In this document: positions 18,741 through 27,017 of the stretch, in pieces | How the letters are laid out: every line of letters begins with the position of its first letter | Numbering within the stretch: position 1 is the stretch's first letter | Assembly: GCF_052055585.1 (NCBI RefSeq) | Contig: NZ_CP170485.1 | Span: 186,001 to 250,000 of the forward strand | Direction of reading: 5' to 3' | Length of the DNA stretch: 64,000 bases | DNA from: Oceanicaulis sp052055585 | GTDB lineage: Bacteria; Pseudomonadota; Alphaproteobacteria; Caulobacterales; Maricaulaceae | The notes under the pieces: generated by a model | Database searches by the model: none | The model's input: only the letters and a program-made list of their open reading frames with translations | Told to the model about the DNA's origin: nothing | Translations under genes and position numbers: made by a program

Positions 18741-18890
18741 TCAGCCCGTACCGACCCGCCCTCGAGTAAGGGTGGTGGTAATGGTGGTAATGGTGGTGGT
18801 GAGCGCGGTGGAGACGACGCATACGCCATCGGTCACGGGGAATGCCGTGAGCGTTTGGGCGCCATGCTGGACCTGCGGGAAGCGGGTCAT
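18741..18890 (-). CDS. thrL: thr operon leader peptide (Thr/Ile-rich)
   Basis: A 49-codon ORF starting at the ATG at 18890 with CAGGAG 6 nt upstream. Near its end the peptide reads STALTTTITTITTTLTRG: ten Thr and two Ile within about 15 codons, the same principle as E. coli ThrL. Both Ile codons are ATT, although the genome favours ATC. An intrinsic terminator follows. Ribosome stalling when charged tRNA-Thr or tRNA-Ile is scarce should prevent terminator formation and allow thrA-thrB-thrC-ilvD transcription. The Met at 18896 could also serve as start. The peptide itself probably has no function. Confidence 0.87.
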   Translation of the reverse strand: MTRFPQVQHGAQTLTAFPVTDGVCVVSTALTTTITTITTTLTRGRVGTG

Positions 18891-18995
18891 GTTCATCTCC
18901 TGGACGTGCTGCAAGTGCGCAGCGTCGAGCGCAACGTGACCGGCTTTTCCGCACCCCGTCAACCGGGGTTGTGTGGCCTGAAAACCACAAAAACC

Positions 18996-19069
18996 TGTCC
19001 GGACAACAAAAAACACCTCATAAATCACTGATATTATAAAGAAAATATTTTTATCGAGTTGTTCGGACA
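18996..19069. promoter_or_regulatory. two TGTYCGGACA palindromes flanking an AT-rich promoter region
   Basis: TGTCCGGACA (18996-19005, perfect) and TGTTCGGACA (19060-19069) have centres 64 bp apart, about six helical turns. They flank an AT-rich stretch. On the minus strand this contains TATAAT (complement of 19031-19036), a good -10 for the thr leader transcript, though no convincing -35 is seen. The pair could bind one regulator serving both divergent operons. Confidence 0.45.
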
Positions 19070-19218
19070 TTTTGGTGTTGCGCGATGCAGCATTTCCGCC
19101 TTACGGTTTTTGCACAGCCCGGCGAGACGTTACCCGTCACATCGCCGGTCATTTTTCGCGCGTTGAAACGGCCCGGTTCCGGGTTTTCGACGCAGTGTTG
19201 AAACCGGGAGACAGCGCC

Positions 19219-19347
19219 ATGCGCGACGCAAAGACCCAGACCCTGACCCAGGACGCACAGCGTATCGCTGCGCTGACCGGCTCGGTCGTACTTCTTGTCG
19301 TCGTACTCCTTATTACCACCTACGGTGGAGCGGCGGCGCCTGTCTGA
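19219..19347 (+). CDS. ilvL: ilv operon leader peptide (Val/Leu/Ile-rich)
   Basis: A 42-codon ORF from the ATG at 19219, with GGAG 8 nt upstream. It contains the run VVLLVVVLLI at residues 23-32, followed by a stop and an intrinsic terminator 27 nt later. The run uses GTC/GTA, CTT/CTC and ATT, codons much rarer in the neighbouring genes than GTG, CTG and ATC. This should sharpen stalling when branched-chain aminoacyl-tRNAs are low. The layout is a classical branched-chain attenuator controlling ilvC and the following genes. The region 19070-19218 before it should hold the promoter, but no convincing -35/-10 pair was picked. Confidence 0.87.
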   Translation: MRDAKTQTLTQDAQRIAALTGSVVLLVVVLLITTYGGAAAPV

Positions 19348-19373
19348 CGGAACGACACACCTCAGACCCAAGC

Positions 19374-19410
19374 AAACCCCCGCTCCACACCGGAGCGGGG
19401 GTTTTTCTTT
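19374..19410 (+). terminator. ilv operon attenuator (intrinsic terminator)
   Basis: A perfect 10 bp stem CCCCCGCTCC / GGAGCGGGGG (19377-19386 with 19392-19401), loop ACACC, then TTTTTCTTT. It lies between the Val/Leu/Ile leader peptide and ilvC, 58 nt before the ilvC start. Confidence 0.92.
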
Positions 19411-19467
19411 GCCTCAACCCCAGACCCAACCCGAGCCAGCCTCGAACGCCACGAAAGACCAAGACCC

Positions 19468-20481
19468 ATGACCCGGATTTACACCGACGACGACGCCAGC
19501 GCAGACGCCATCAAGCCCGGCCCGATCGCCATTATCGGCTATGGCAGCCAGGGCCGCGCTCATGCCCGCAACCTGCGTGACTCCGGTCATGAGGTGATTG
19601 TCGGCGCCCGTCCCGGCGGCGGGGCTGAAGCCAAAGCCAAGTCTGACGGCTTTGAGGTCTTCACCCCTGCCGAAGCCGCCAAGAAAGCCAGTTTCATCGC
19701 GCTCCTCACGCCCGATATGAGCCACAAGGATGTCTATGAGTGTGATATCGCCCCGCAAATGTCGCCGGGCGATACGCTGATGGTGGCCCATGGGTTCTCG
19801 ATCCATTACGGCCAGATCCGTCCGCGCACCGATGTCGACGTGATCCTGGTGGCCCCCAAGGGTCCGGGCGATCTCGTGCGCCGTGAATACGAGATCGGTC
19901 GCGGCGTGCCCTCGCTGTTCGCGATCTATCAGGACGCGTCGGGCAAGGCGCGCGACAAGGCGCTGGCCTATTGCAAGGGCAATGGCGGCACCGCTGGCGG
20001 CGCGATCGAGACCACGTTCGCCGAAGAGACCGAAACCGATCTGTTCGGTGAACAGGCGGTTCTGTGCGGCGGCGCGTCCGAGCTGGTCGCAGCTGGGTAT
20101 CAGACCCTGGTGGATGCGGGCTATCAGCCTGAAATCGCTTACTTTGAATGCCTGCACGAGCTGAAGCTGATCGTGGATCTGCTGTACGAAGGCGGCATCG
20201 CCCGCATGCATGATTTCATCTCCGAGACCGCCAAATACGGCGATCTGGTTTCGGGGCCGCGGGTCATCAACGACGAGACCAAGGCGCGCATGCGCGAGGT
20301 TCTGACCGACATCCAGTCAGGCAAGTTCGCCCGGGACTGGATCCTGGAGAACCAGGCCGGCAAGCCGCAATACGACGCCTTGCTGCGCGCGGATCTGGAG
20401 CAGGACATCGAGAAGACCGGCGCCCGTTTGCGCGCCCGCATGGCCTGGCTGCAACCCGGCGCCAACGCTGGCCAAGCCTAG
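19468..20481 (+). CDS. ilvC: ketol-acid reductoisomerase
   Basis: The class I (short) KARI of 337 aa, converting acetolactate or acetohydroxybutyrate to dihydroxy acids with NAD(P)H and Mg2+. The N-terminal Rossmann motif is IGYGSQGRAHARNL (about 23-36). Further segments are MVAHGFSIHYGQ, VAPKGPG and, in the C-terminal knotted domain, FECLHELKLIVDLLYEGG with the metal-binding acids. It is the first structural gene after the branched-chain attenuator and precedes ilvB by 21 nt. Confidence 0.98.
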   Translation: MTRIYTDDDASADAIKPGPIAIIGYGSQGRAHARNLRDSGHEVIVGARPGGGAEAKAKSDGFEVFTPAEAAKKASFIALLTPDMSHKDVYECDIAPQMSPGDTLMVAHGFSIHYGQIRPRTDVDVILVAPKGPGDLVRREYEIGRGVPSLFAIYQDASGKARDKALAYCKGNGGTAGGAIETTFAEETETDLFGEQAVLCGGASELVAAGYQTLVDAGYQPEIAYFECLHELKLIVDLLYEGGIARMHDFISETAKYGDLVSGPRVINDETKARMREVLTDIQSGKFARDWILENQAGKPQYDALLRADLEQDIEKTGARLRARMAWLQPGANAGQA

Positions 20482-20502
20482 CGCGCACCAAGGAGCCTGA
20501 TC

Positions 20503-22197
20503 ATGACCGCCCAGCCCAAAGCCGCACCTGCCGCCACCGTGAACCGCACCGGCGCCCATCTGGTCGTCGAAGCTCTGCGGGCTCAGGGGGTAACCAAGGT
20601 GTTCGGCTATCCCGGCGGGGCGATCATGCCCGTCTATGACGCGCTGCCGGGCTCGGGTCTCGAGCACATTCTGGTGCGCCATGAACAGGCTGCGGCGCTG
20701 GCGGCGGACGCCTATGCGCGGGTGTCGGGCGAGGTGGGCGTGTGCCTGGCCACGTCCGGCCCCGGCGCCACCAATCTGGTGACCGGCATCGCGAACGCCT
20801 TTCTGGATTCAGTGCCCATGGTGGCGATCACCGGTCAGGTGGCGACGCCCCTGATGGGTACGGACGCCTTTCAGGAGATCGACGTGTTCGGCGTCACCCT
20901 GCCGATCGTCAAACACTCCTTCCTGGTCAGGGATGCCAAGGACATCCCCGAAATCTTCGCCGAGGCTTTCGAGCTGGCGAAGCACGGACGACCCGGACCT
21001 GTTCTGATCGACCTGCCCAAAGACGTCACTCAGGCGTCCGGGGCGTTCCCCTCAGTTGATCGAACGGTCCGGGCGTCCGTCAGTAAGACGCCCTCCGAGC
21101 CCGCCGAGATCGCCCAGGCCGAAGCCTTGATGGCGCAGGCCGAGCGGCCGGTTCTGTATATTGGCGGCGGCGTCACTCTGGCCAAGGCCGAGGATGCGCT
21201 GCGCCGGTTCTTCAGCCGCACCCGCATTCCGGCGGTGGCGACCCTGAAAGGGCTGGGCGCGCTGCCCACCGATACGCCGGGTTTTCTGGGCATGCTGGGC
21301 ATGCATGGCACCAAGGCCGCCAATCTGGCGGTCGATGAAAGCGATCTGTTGATCTGTATCGGCGCCCGGTTTGATGACCGCGCGACCGGCAAGCTCGACA
21401 CGTTCGCGCCAAACGCCCGCATCATCCACTTTGATGTGGACGCGTCGGAAATCTCCAAGCTGCGTGCAGCCGATGTGGGTTTGACCGGTGATCTGGCCGA
21501 AACGCTGGATCGTCTGGAGCCGGGCGTTCTGAGCATCGATCCCTGGCGTCAGCGCTGCGCCGAGGCGGCCGAGCGCTGGGCCATGCGCTATGACGCGCCG
21601 GGTTCGGGCATTTACGCGCCCAAGCTGTTGAAAGACCTGTCTGAACAAGCGGGCGACAACGCCATCATCACCTGTGATGTGGGCCAGCACCAGATGTGGG
21701 TGGCCCAGCATTGCCGCTTCTCGCGCCCGCAAGCGCATCTGACGAGCGCGGGTCTGGGCACGATGGGCTACGGCCTGCCGGCCGGCGTCGGCGCCCTGAT
21801 GGCCGAGCCGGATGCGACCGTCATCACCGTGTCCGGTGATGGCTCGATCATGATGAATATTCACGAGCTGGCGACCCTGCGCCGCTACCGCCTGCCGCTC
21901 AAGATCGTGCTGCTGGACAATTCCCAGCTGGGCATGGTCCGCCAGTGGCAGCAGTTGTTCTACGACGAGAATTTCTCCGAGGTGGACCTGTTCGACAATC
22001 CCGATTTCGCCGCCGTGGCGCGCGCGTTCGGGATCGAGGCGTTCACTCTGGACCGGCGCGAGGATGCGCCCGCCGCCATCGAGCGGTTGCTGAACACGAA
22101 CGGGCCGATCCTGTGCCATGTGCGCATCGACCCACGCGAGAATGTCTGGCCGCTGGTGCCGCCGGGCAAATCCAATGCTGACATGATGGAGGCCTGA
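20503..22197 (+). CDS. ilvB: acetolactate synthase, large (catalytic) subunit
   Basis: A ThDP- and FAD-dependent acetohydroxyacid synthase large subunit of 564 aa. The N-terminal Pyr domain has GAHLVVEALRAQGVTKVFGY and RHEQAAALAADAYAR with the catalytic Glu. The central FAD domain follows. The C-terminal ThDP domain has SGDGSIMMNIHELATL near residue 446 and the LLDNSQLGMVRQWQ segment typical of AHAS. It is paired with a short ACT-type subunit starting 3 nt after its stop, an arrangement like E. coli ilvG-ilvM. ilvG would be an equally valid symbol. Confidence 0.97.
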   Translation: MTAQPKAAPAATVNRTGAHLVVEALRAQGVTKVFGYPGGAIMPVYDALPGSGLEHILVRHEQAAALAADAYARVSGEVGVCLATSGPGATNLVTGIANAFLDSVPMVAITGQVATPLMGTDAFQEIDVFGVTLPIVKHSFLVRDAKDIPEIFAEAFELAKHGRPGPVLIDLPKDVTQASGAFPSVDRTVRASVSKTPSEPAEIAQAEALMAQAERPVLYIGGGVTLAKAEDALRRFFSRTRIPAVATLKGLGALPTDTPGFLGMLGMHGTKAANLAVDESDLLICIGARFDDRATGKLDTFAPNARIIHFDVDASEISKLRAADVGLTGDLAETLDRLEPGVLSIDPWRQRCAEAAERWAMRYDAPGSGIYAPKLLKDLSEQAGDNAIITCDVGQHQMWVAQHCRFSRPQAHLTSAGLGTMGYGLPAGVGALMAEPDATVITVSGDGSIMMNIHELATLRRYRLPLKIVLLDNSQLGMVRQWQQLFYDENFSEVDLFDNPDFAAVARAFGIEAFTLDRREDAPAAIERLLNTNGPILCHVRIDPRENVWPLVPPGKSNADMMEA

Positions 22198-22200
22198 TCC

Positions 22201-22467
22201 ATGACAGACCGGATCGAGATCGAATTCCGCCCCAGTGAAGGCGCGATCCTGCGTCTGATCGGGCTCGTAGAACGTCGCGGCTTTGAAGTGCGCGGCGTAG
22301 ACCTGCCTCAGATGAGCGCCCAGTCTGATGCGCGCATGGGCCTGACCGTCCAGCCGCGTGATGCGGGCCGCAAGATGAGCACGCTGTGCGCCCAGATCGC
22401 CAAGGTCTACGGGGTCAACGCGGTGCGTTCGGCTTCGATGGCTCCGGCCTATGAGGCGGCGTCATGA
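22201..22467 (+). CDS. ilvM: acetolactate synthase small subunit, short IlvM-like
   Basis: An 88 aa single ACT-type domain (IEIEFRPSEGAILRLIGLVERRGFE... start) directly after the large subunit. Its length matches E. coli IlvM (about 87 aa) rather than the IlvH/IlvN of about 160-170 aa common in alphaproteobacteria. It lacks the C-terminal half found in IlvH. Feedback by valine may therefore be weak or absent, as in the IlvGM isozyme (inference from family). It overlaps leuA by 4 nt (ATGA at 22464). Confidence 0.88.
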   Translation: MTDRIEIEFRPSEGAILRLIGLVERRGFEVRGVDLPQMSAQSDARMGLTVQPRDAGRKMSTLCAQIAKVYGVNAVRSASMAPAYEAAS

Positions 22468-24050
22468 GCAAGCCCGCACAGATCAGGATTTTCGACACCA
22501 CCTTGCGTGATGGCGAGCAGGCGCCGGGCTTTTCCATGTCCGAAGCCGGCAAGCTGAGCGTTGCGCGCGCCCTGCAGGCGTTGAAGGTGGACGTGATCGA
22601 AGCCGGTTTCGCCGCCGCCAGCCCGGGCGATTTCCGGGCCGTGGAGCGCATTGCACAAGAGATCGAAGGCCCCGCCATCTGCTCGCTGGCGCGCACCACG
22701 CCGGGCGATATCGACGCTGCTGCGCGCGCCCTGAAGGACGCGCCCAACAAGCGCCTGCACATCTTTCTGGGGACGAGCCCGCTGCATCGCGAGTTCAAGC
22801 TGAAAATGACCCCGGACGAGGTGCTGACCCGCATCAAGGAGATGACCGAGCTGGCGCGCGAGCATTTCGACGATGTGGAGTTCTCCGCCGAGGACGCCAT
22901 CCGCACCGAGCGGGGCTTCCTGGTCGAAGCGCTCTCCATCGCGGCTGAATCAGGTGCGAAGACGCTGAACGTGCCCGACACAGTCGGCTATTCGACGCCG
23001 GACGAGATCTATCAGCTGTTCAAGCATCTCAGCGACAAGGTCTCCAGGGCTGAAGACGTGGTCTTTTCCGCGCATTGCCATGACGATCTGGGCATGGCGG
23101 TCGCCAACTCCCTGGCCGCCGTGCGCGGCGGGGCGCGTCAGATCGAATGCACGGTCAACGGCATTGGCGAACGGGCGGGCAATTGCGCGCTGGAGGACGC
23201 TGTCATGGCGATCCGCACCCGCCGCGACGTGTTCAACCTGACGACCAATATCGACACCCGTCAGATCATGGCGGCCAGCCGTGCGCTGAGCAAAGCGACC
23301 AACACCCACCCGCCGCGCAACAAGGCGATCGTGGGGGCGAACGCTTTCGCCCACGAATCCGGCATTCACCAGCATGGCGTGCTGGCGAACCGGGAGACCT
23401 ACGAGATCATGAAGCCCGAGGATGTGGGGCTGAGCTCCAACCAGATCATTCTGGGCAAACACTCGGGCAAGCACGCCCTGGCCGCCCGCGCCAAGCAGCT
23501 GGGCTGGACGCTGGAAGGCGAGCGCATGCAGGCCGCCTTCGAGGCGTTCAAGACGCTCGCGGACGAAATCGGACTGGTGGATTCAGGGCAATTGTCAGCC
23601 CTGCTGGAGCGCCTTGAAAGCGGCGCACAAGGAGAGGCTGAATTGTGGACCCTCAAGCGCATTGATATTCGCGCGCCCCTCTCGCCCAAGGATCATCCGG
23701 TCGCCCGGATCGAGATGGAACATGGCCATCGCGGCCAGGTGACCGATATCGCCACCGCGCCCGGCGCGCTGGATGCGGCCTATCGCGCCGTCAGCCAGAT
23801 CATGGAAACCCCCGCCCGGGTCGAGGACATCGACATGCAGTATGTCGCCGCTGATCCCAACGATACGGGCGATGACGGCCAGGGCGCAGACGTTCTGGTC
23901 GACCTGAAAGCCAGCGTGGACGGAGAGGTCTTCTCTGGCCGCGCCCGCGCCCGCGACATCATTCCCGCATGCGTCTCCGCCTATATCGACGCGCTCAACA
24001 ATGCCTGCGCCGTCCGACGACGCCGCAAGGCCGACGCCCACGCCGCCTAG
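22464..24050 (+). CDS. leuA: 2-isopropylmalate synthase
   Basis: First step of the leucine branch: acetyl-CoA plus 2-ketoisovalerate. The 528 aa sequence starts IRIFDTTLRDGEQAPGFSM, the DRE-TIM metallolyase signature. It has the metal-binding SAHCHDDLGMAVANSLA near residue 204, and a C-terminal LeuA allosteric domain (about 390-515) that gives leucine feedback in this family. The start overlaps ilvM by 4 nt. The ilvE ribosome site lies just after its stop. Confidence 0.97.
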   Translation: MSKPAQIRIFDTTLRDGEQAPGFSMSEAGKLSVARALQALKVDVIEAGFAAASPGDFRAVERIAQEIEGPAICSLARTTPGDIDAAARALKDAPNKRLHIFLGTSPLHREFKLKMTPDEVLTRIKEMTELAREHFDDVEFSAEDAIRTERGFLVEALSIAAESGAKTLNVPDTVGYSTPDEIYQLFKHLSDKVSRAEDVVFSAHCHDDLGMAVANSLAAVRGGARQIECTVNGIGERAGNCALEDAVMAIRTRRDVFNLTTNIDTRQIMAASRALSKATNTHPPRNKAIVGANAFAHESGIHQHGVLANRETYEIMKPEDVGLSSNQIILGKHSGKHALAARAKQLGWTLEGERMQAAFEAFKTLADEIGLVDSGQLSALLERLESGAQGEAELWTLKRIDIRAPLSPKDHPVARIEMEHGHRGQVTDIATAPGALDAAYRAVSQIMETPARVEDIDMQYVAADPNDTGDDGQGADVLVDLKASVDGEVFSGRARARDIIPACVSAYIDALNNACAVRRRRKADAHAA

Positions 24051-24063
24051 AGGACGAACACCA

Positions 24064-25032
24064 ATGGCTATCAATCAAGTCGAATACATCTGGCGCAATG
24101 GCGCGCTTATTCCGTGGGCGGATGCGCAGGTTCACGTGCTGTCGCACGCGCTGCACTACGGCACGTCCTTCTTTGAAGGCATCCGAAGCTATGACACGCC
24201 GGCGGGGCCGGCCGTTTTCCGTCTGACCGATCACGTCAAGCGCCTGATCGATTCCGCACGGATCTATTCGGTCGAGCTGCCCTATTCCGCCGCCGAGCTG
24301 GCGGAGGCGTGCAAGCAGGTCCTGCGCGAGAACAAGCTGGGGTCGGCCTATCTGCGTCCGGTCAGCTTCATTGGCTATGGCTCCATCGGCGTTGTTCCCG
24401 CCAAGGAAACCCCGATCGAGACCTATATCGCGGCCTTCCCCTGGGGCGCCTATCTGGGCGAGGATGCCCGGACCAAGGGCGTGGATGTGTGCGTGTCGAG
24501 CTGGAACCGCATGGCGCCGAACACCGCGCCGACCGCGGCCAAGGCCGGCGGCAATTATCTGTCGAGCTATCTGATCAGCCGGGAAGCCAAGTCCCGCGGC
24601 TATGCCGAAGGCATTGGTCTCGATGTGGATGGCCGCCTGTCCGAAGGCGCGGGCGAGAACCTGTTCGTGGTCAAGGACGGCAAGCTGATGACGCCGCCCG
24701 CCAGTTCCTCGATCCTGCAGGGCATCACCCGCGACAGCGTGATCCGTCTGGCCAAGCGCGAAGGTCTGGAAGTGATCGAACAGACCCTGCCGCGCGAGAT
24801 GCTCTATCTGTGCGACGAGGCCTTCTTCACCGGCACCGCCGCTGAAGTCACCCCGATCCGCTCCATCGATGACAAGACCACCCGCGCCGCCGGCGCCGGG
24901 CCGGTCACGCGTCTGATCATGGATCGCTTCTTTGGTCTGTTTGAAGGCCGCACCCAGGATGACTGGGGCTGGCTGGAGCCCGTAAACCCCCAAGCCCAGG
25001 AGACAGGACATGACAACGCCGTCGCCGTCTGA
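24064..25032 (+). CDS. ilvE: branched-chain amino acid aminotransferase
   Basis: A class IV PLP aminotransferase of 322 aa catalysing the last step to Val, Ile and Leu. It has the family start YIWRNGALIPWADAQVHVLS, then HYGTSFFEGIR, and the PLP lysine at K160 in AKAGGNYLSS. The C-terminal segment EAFFTGTAAEVTPI is diagnostic. The frame is open upstream to 24001 inside leuA, but the ATG at 24064 with AGAGGACG upstream gives the normal N-terminus. The gene's last 23 nt overlap leuC. Confidence 0.96.
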   Translation: MAINQVEYIWRNGALIPWADAQVHVLSHALHYGTSFFEGIRSYDTPAGPAVFRLTDHVKRLIDSARIYSVELPYSAAELAEACKQVLRENKLGSAYLRPVSFIGYGSIGVVPAKETPIETYIAAFPWGAYLGEDARTKGVDVCVSSWNRMAPNTAPTAAKAGGNYLSSYLISREAKSRGYAEGIGLDVDGRLSEGAGENLFVVKDGKLMTPPASSSILQGITRDSVIRLAKREGLEVIEQTLPREMLYLCDEAFFTGTAAEVTPIRSIDDKTTRAAGAGPVTRLIMDRFFGLFEGRTQDDWGWLEPVNPQAQETGHDNAVAV

Positions 25033-26449
25033 GACGACCCCCAAAACCCTGTTTGAAAAGGTCTGGGACACCCATCTCATTCAGCCTGAGACCGAAGCGG
25101 CTCCGGCGCTGATCTATATCGACCTGCACCTCATCCACGAGGTGACGAGCCCGCAGGCCTTCACCGCGCTCGAAGCGCGCGGTCTGAAGGTCCGCAGGCC
25201 CGATCGCGTTTATGGCACGCTGGATCATTCCACGCCCACCACGCCGCGTGCGCCGGGGTCCAAACCGATCTACATCAATGCGGCGGCGAAAAAGCAGGTC
25301 GAGACGCTGGAAGACAATTGCCGCCGTCATGGCATCCGTCTGGCGGGATGGGACAGCCCCGACCGCGGCATTGTCCATGTCATCGGGCCGGAGCTGGGCC
25401 TGACCCAGCCGGGCATGACCATTGTCTGCGGCGACAGCCATACCTCGACCCATGGCGCGTTTGGCGCTCTGGCCTTCGGCATCGGCACCACCGAAGTCGG
25501 CCATGTGCTGGCGACGCAATCTCTGCTGCAATCCAAACCCAAGACCATGCGCGTCACCGTGGATGGTCGTCTGCCCCATGGCGTGGGCGGCAAGGACCTG
25601 ATCCTCGCCATCATCGCCGAGCTGGGCGCAGGCGGCGCTTCCGGCCATGTGATCGAATATGCGGGCGAAGCGATTGAAGCCCTGTCGATGGAAGAGCGGA
25701 TGACCGTCTGCAACATGTCCATCGAGGCGGGCGCCCGGGCGGGCATGATCGCTCCCGACGCCACGACCTTTGCGTGGCTGGATGGTCGCAAGCACGCACC
25801 CAAGGGCGCGGCCTGGGAAGCGGCGAAAGCGCGCTGGTCGAAACTCAAGACCGATCCGGACGCCAGGTTCGATGCGGAAGTGCGTCTGGATGGCTCGAAA
25901 CTGGCGCCCATGGTCACCTGGGGCGACAGCCCGGATATGGCCGCCCCGATTGACGCCTCCGTGCCGCGCGCGCCCGAAGGCCCCGCCGCTGATGCGCTCA
26001 ATTACATGGGCTTCAAGGCGGGCGAGGCGCTCATGGGTGAAACCATCGACGCGGTGTTTGTAGGCTCGTGCACCAATGCGCGCCTGTCCGACCTGCGCGA
26101 AGCCGCTGCCGTGATCGCCGGACGCCACGTCAAACCGGGCGTGCGCATGCTGGTCGTGCCGGGCTCTGAAGAGGTGAAACGTCAGGCCGAGGCTGAAGGA
26201 CTGGACGCCATCTTCCGCACCGCGGGTGCGGAATGGCGCGAGCCGGGCTGTTCCATGTGCATCGCCATGAACGGCGATAGCGGACGCACCGGCGAACGCA
26301 TCGTCTCGACATCCAATCGCAATTTCGCCGGTCGTCAGGGCCGGGGCGTGCGCACCATTCTGGCGAGCCCGGCGACCGCTGCGGCATCCGCCATTGCGGG
26401 CGCCATTGCGGATCCGCGTCGCATTCTGGAGGCGTCCCATGCTCAATGA
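25010..26449 (+). CDS. leuC: 3-isopropylmalate dehydratase large subunit
   Basis: The aconitase-fold large subunit of isopropylmalate isomerase, 479 aa. The 4Fe-4S ligands are visible as C354 (VGSCTNAR) and C414/C417 (EPGCSMCIAMNGD). The N-terminus has the usual TLFEKVWDTHLI, and CGDSHTSTHGAFGALAFGIG follows. The ATG at 25010 is preceded by AGGAG and lies inside the ilvE 3' end; it overlaps leuD by 11 nt. It functions as a heterodimer with leuD. Confidence 0.98.
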   Translation: MTTPSPSETTPKTLFEKVWDTHLIQPETEAAPALIYIDLHLIHEVTSPQAFTALEARGLKVRRPDRVYGTLDHSTPTTPRAPGSKPIYINAAAKKQVETLEDNCRRHGIRLAGWDSPDRGIVHVIGPELGLTQPGMTIVCGDSHTSTHGAFGALAFGIGTTEVGHVLATQSLLQSKPKTMRVTVDGRLPHGVGGKDLILAIIAELGAGGASGHVIEYAGEAIEALSMEERMTVCNMSIEAGARAGMIAPDATTFAWLDGRKHAPKGAAWEAAKARWSKLKTDPDARFDAEVRLDGSKLAPMVTWGDSPDMAAPIDASVPRAPEGPAADALNYMGFKAGEALMGETIDAVFVGSCTNARLSDLREAAAVIAGRHVKPGVRMLVVPGSEEVKRQAEAEGLDAIFRTAGAEWREPGCSMCIAMNGDSGRTGERIVSTSNRNFAGRQGRGVRTILASPATAAASAIAGAIADPRRILEASHAQ

Positions 26450-27017
26450 GCCCATCAAGACCGTCACCGCGCGCAGCTTCGTGATCCGCGACGCCAATGT
26501 GGACACCGACCAGATTATCCCGGCGCGCTTTCTGACCACAACCGAGCGCGGCGCGCTGGCGGACGCCTGTTTTCATGACTGGCGCTTCACCCCGGAGGGC
26601 GAGCCGACCGATCACCCGCTCAATCAGGTGAACCGGGATGAGCAACGCATCCTGATCGCGGGCGATAATTTCGGCTGTGGCTCCTCGCGTGAGCATGCCC
26701 CCTGGGCGCTGCGCGATTTTGGCGTTGAAGCTGTCATCACCTCGCGTGCGGCGGACATCTTCAAGTCCAATGCGCTCAAGAACGGTCTCGTGGTGTGTGA
26801 GATCGACGAGGCGGCTCATGCGGCCTTGCTCGACCGCGAGGACCTCGATGTGACCGTGGACGTGGTGAGCCAGACCGTGACGGCGGGCAATATCACCGCG
26901 AGTTTCAAGCTCGACCCCTTCGCCCGCACCTGCCTGATCGAGGGCGTGGACCCGCTGGGCTATATCCTCAACCAGTCTGACGCGATTGCTCAATTCGAGC
27001 AGGAGAATGCCGCATGA
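26439..27017 (+). CDS. leuD: 3-isopropylmalate dehydratase small subunit
   Basis: A 192 aa swivel-domain subunit of isopropylmalate isomerase. It carries DANVDTDQIIPARFLTT near the N-terminus and NFGCGSSREHAPWAL in the middle, both family signatures. The ATG at 26439, preceded by TGGAGG, is chosen over an upstream in-frame start at 26394 because it gives the standard N-terminus. It overlaps leuC by 11 nt and leuB by 4 nt (ATGA). Confidence 0.97.
   Translation: MLNEPIKTVTARSFVIRDANVDTDQIIPARFLTTTERGALADACFHDWRFTPEGEPTDHPLNQVNRDEQRILIAGDNFGCGSSREHAPWALRDFGVEAVITSRAADIFKSNALKNGLVVCEIDEAAHAALLDREDLDVTVDVVSQTVTAGNITASFKLDPFARTCLIEGVDPLGYILNQSDAIAQFEQENAA

Noticed and set aside
18619..18990. In-frame N-terminal extension of the AK-HSD fusion with a His-rich stretch (HHHHYHHYHH).
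   Set aside because: It is the leader-peptide Thr codons read in another frame through the attenuator; the ATG at 18618 has a good ribosome site and gives the normal kinase start.
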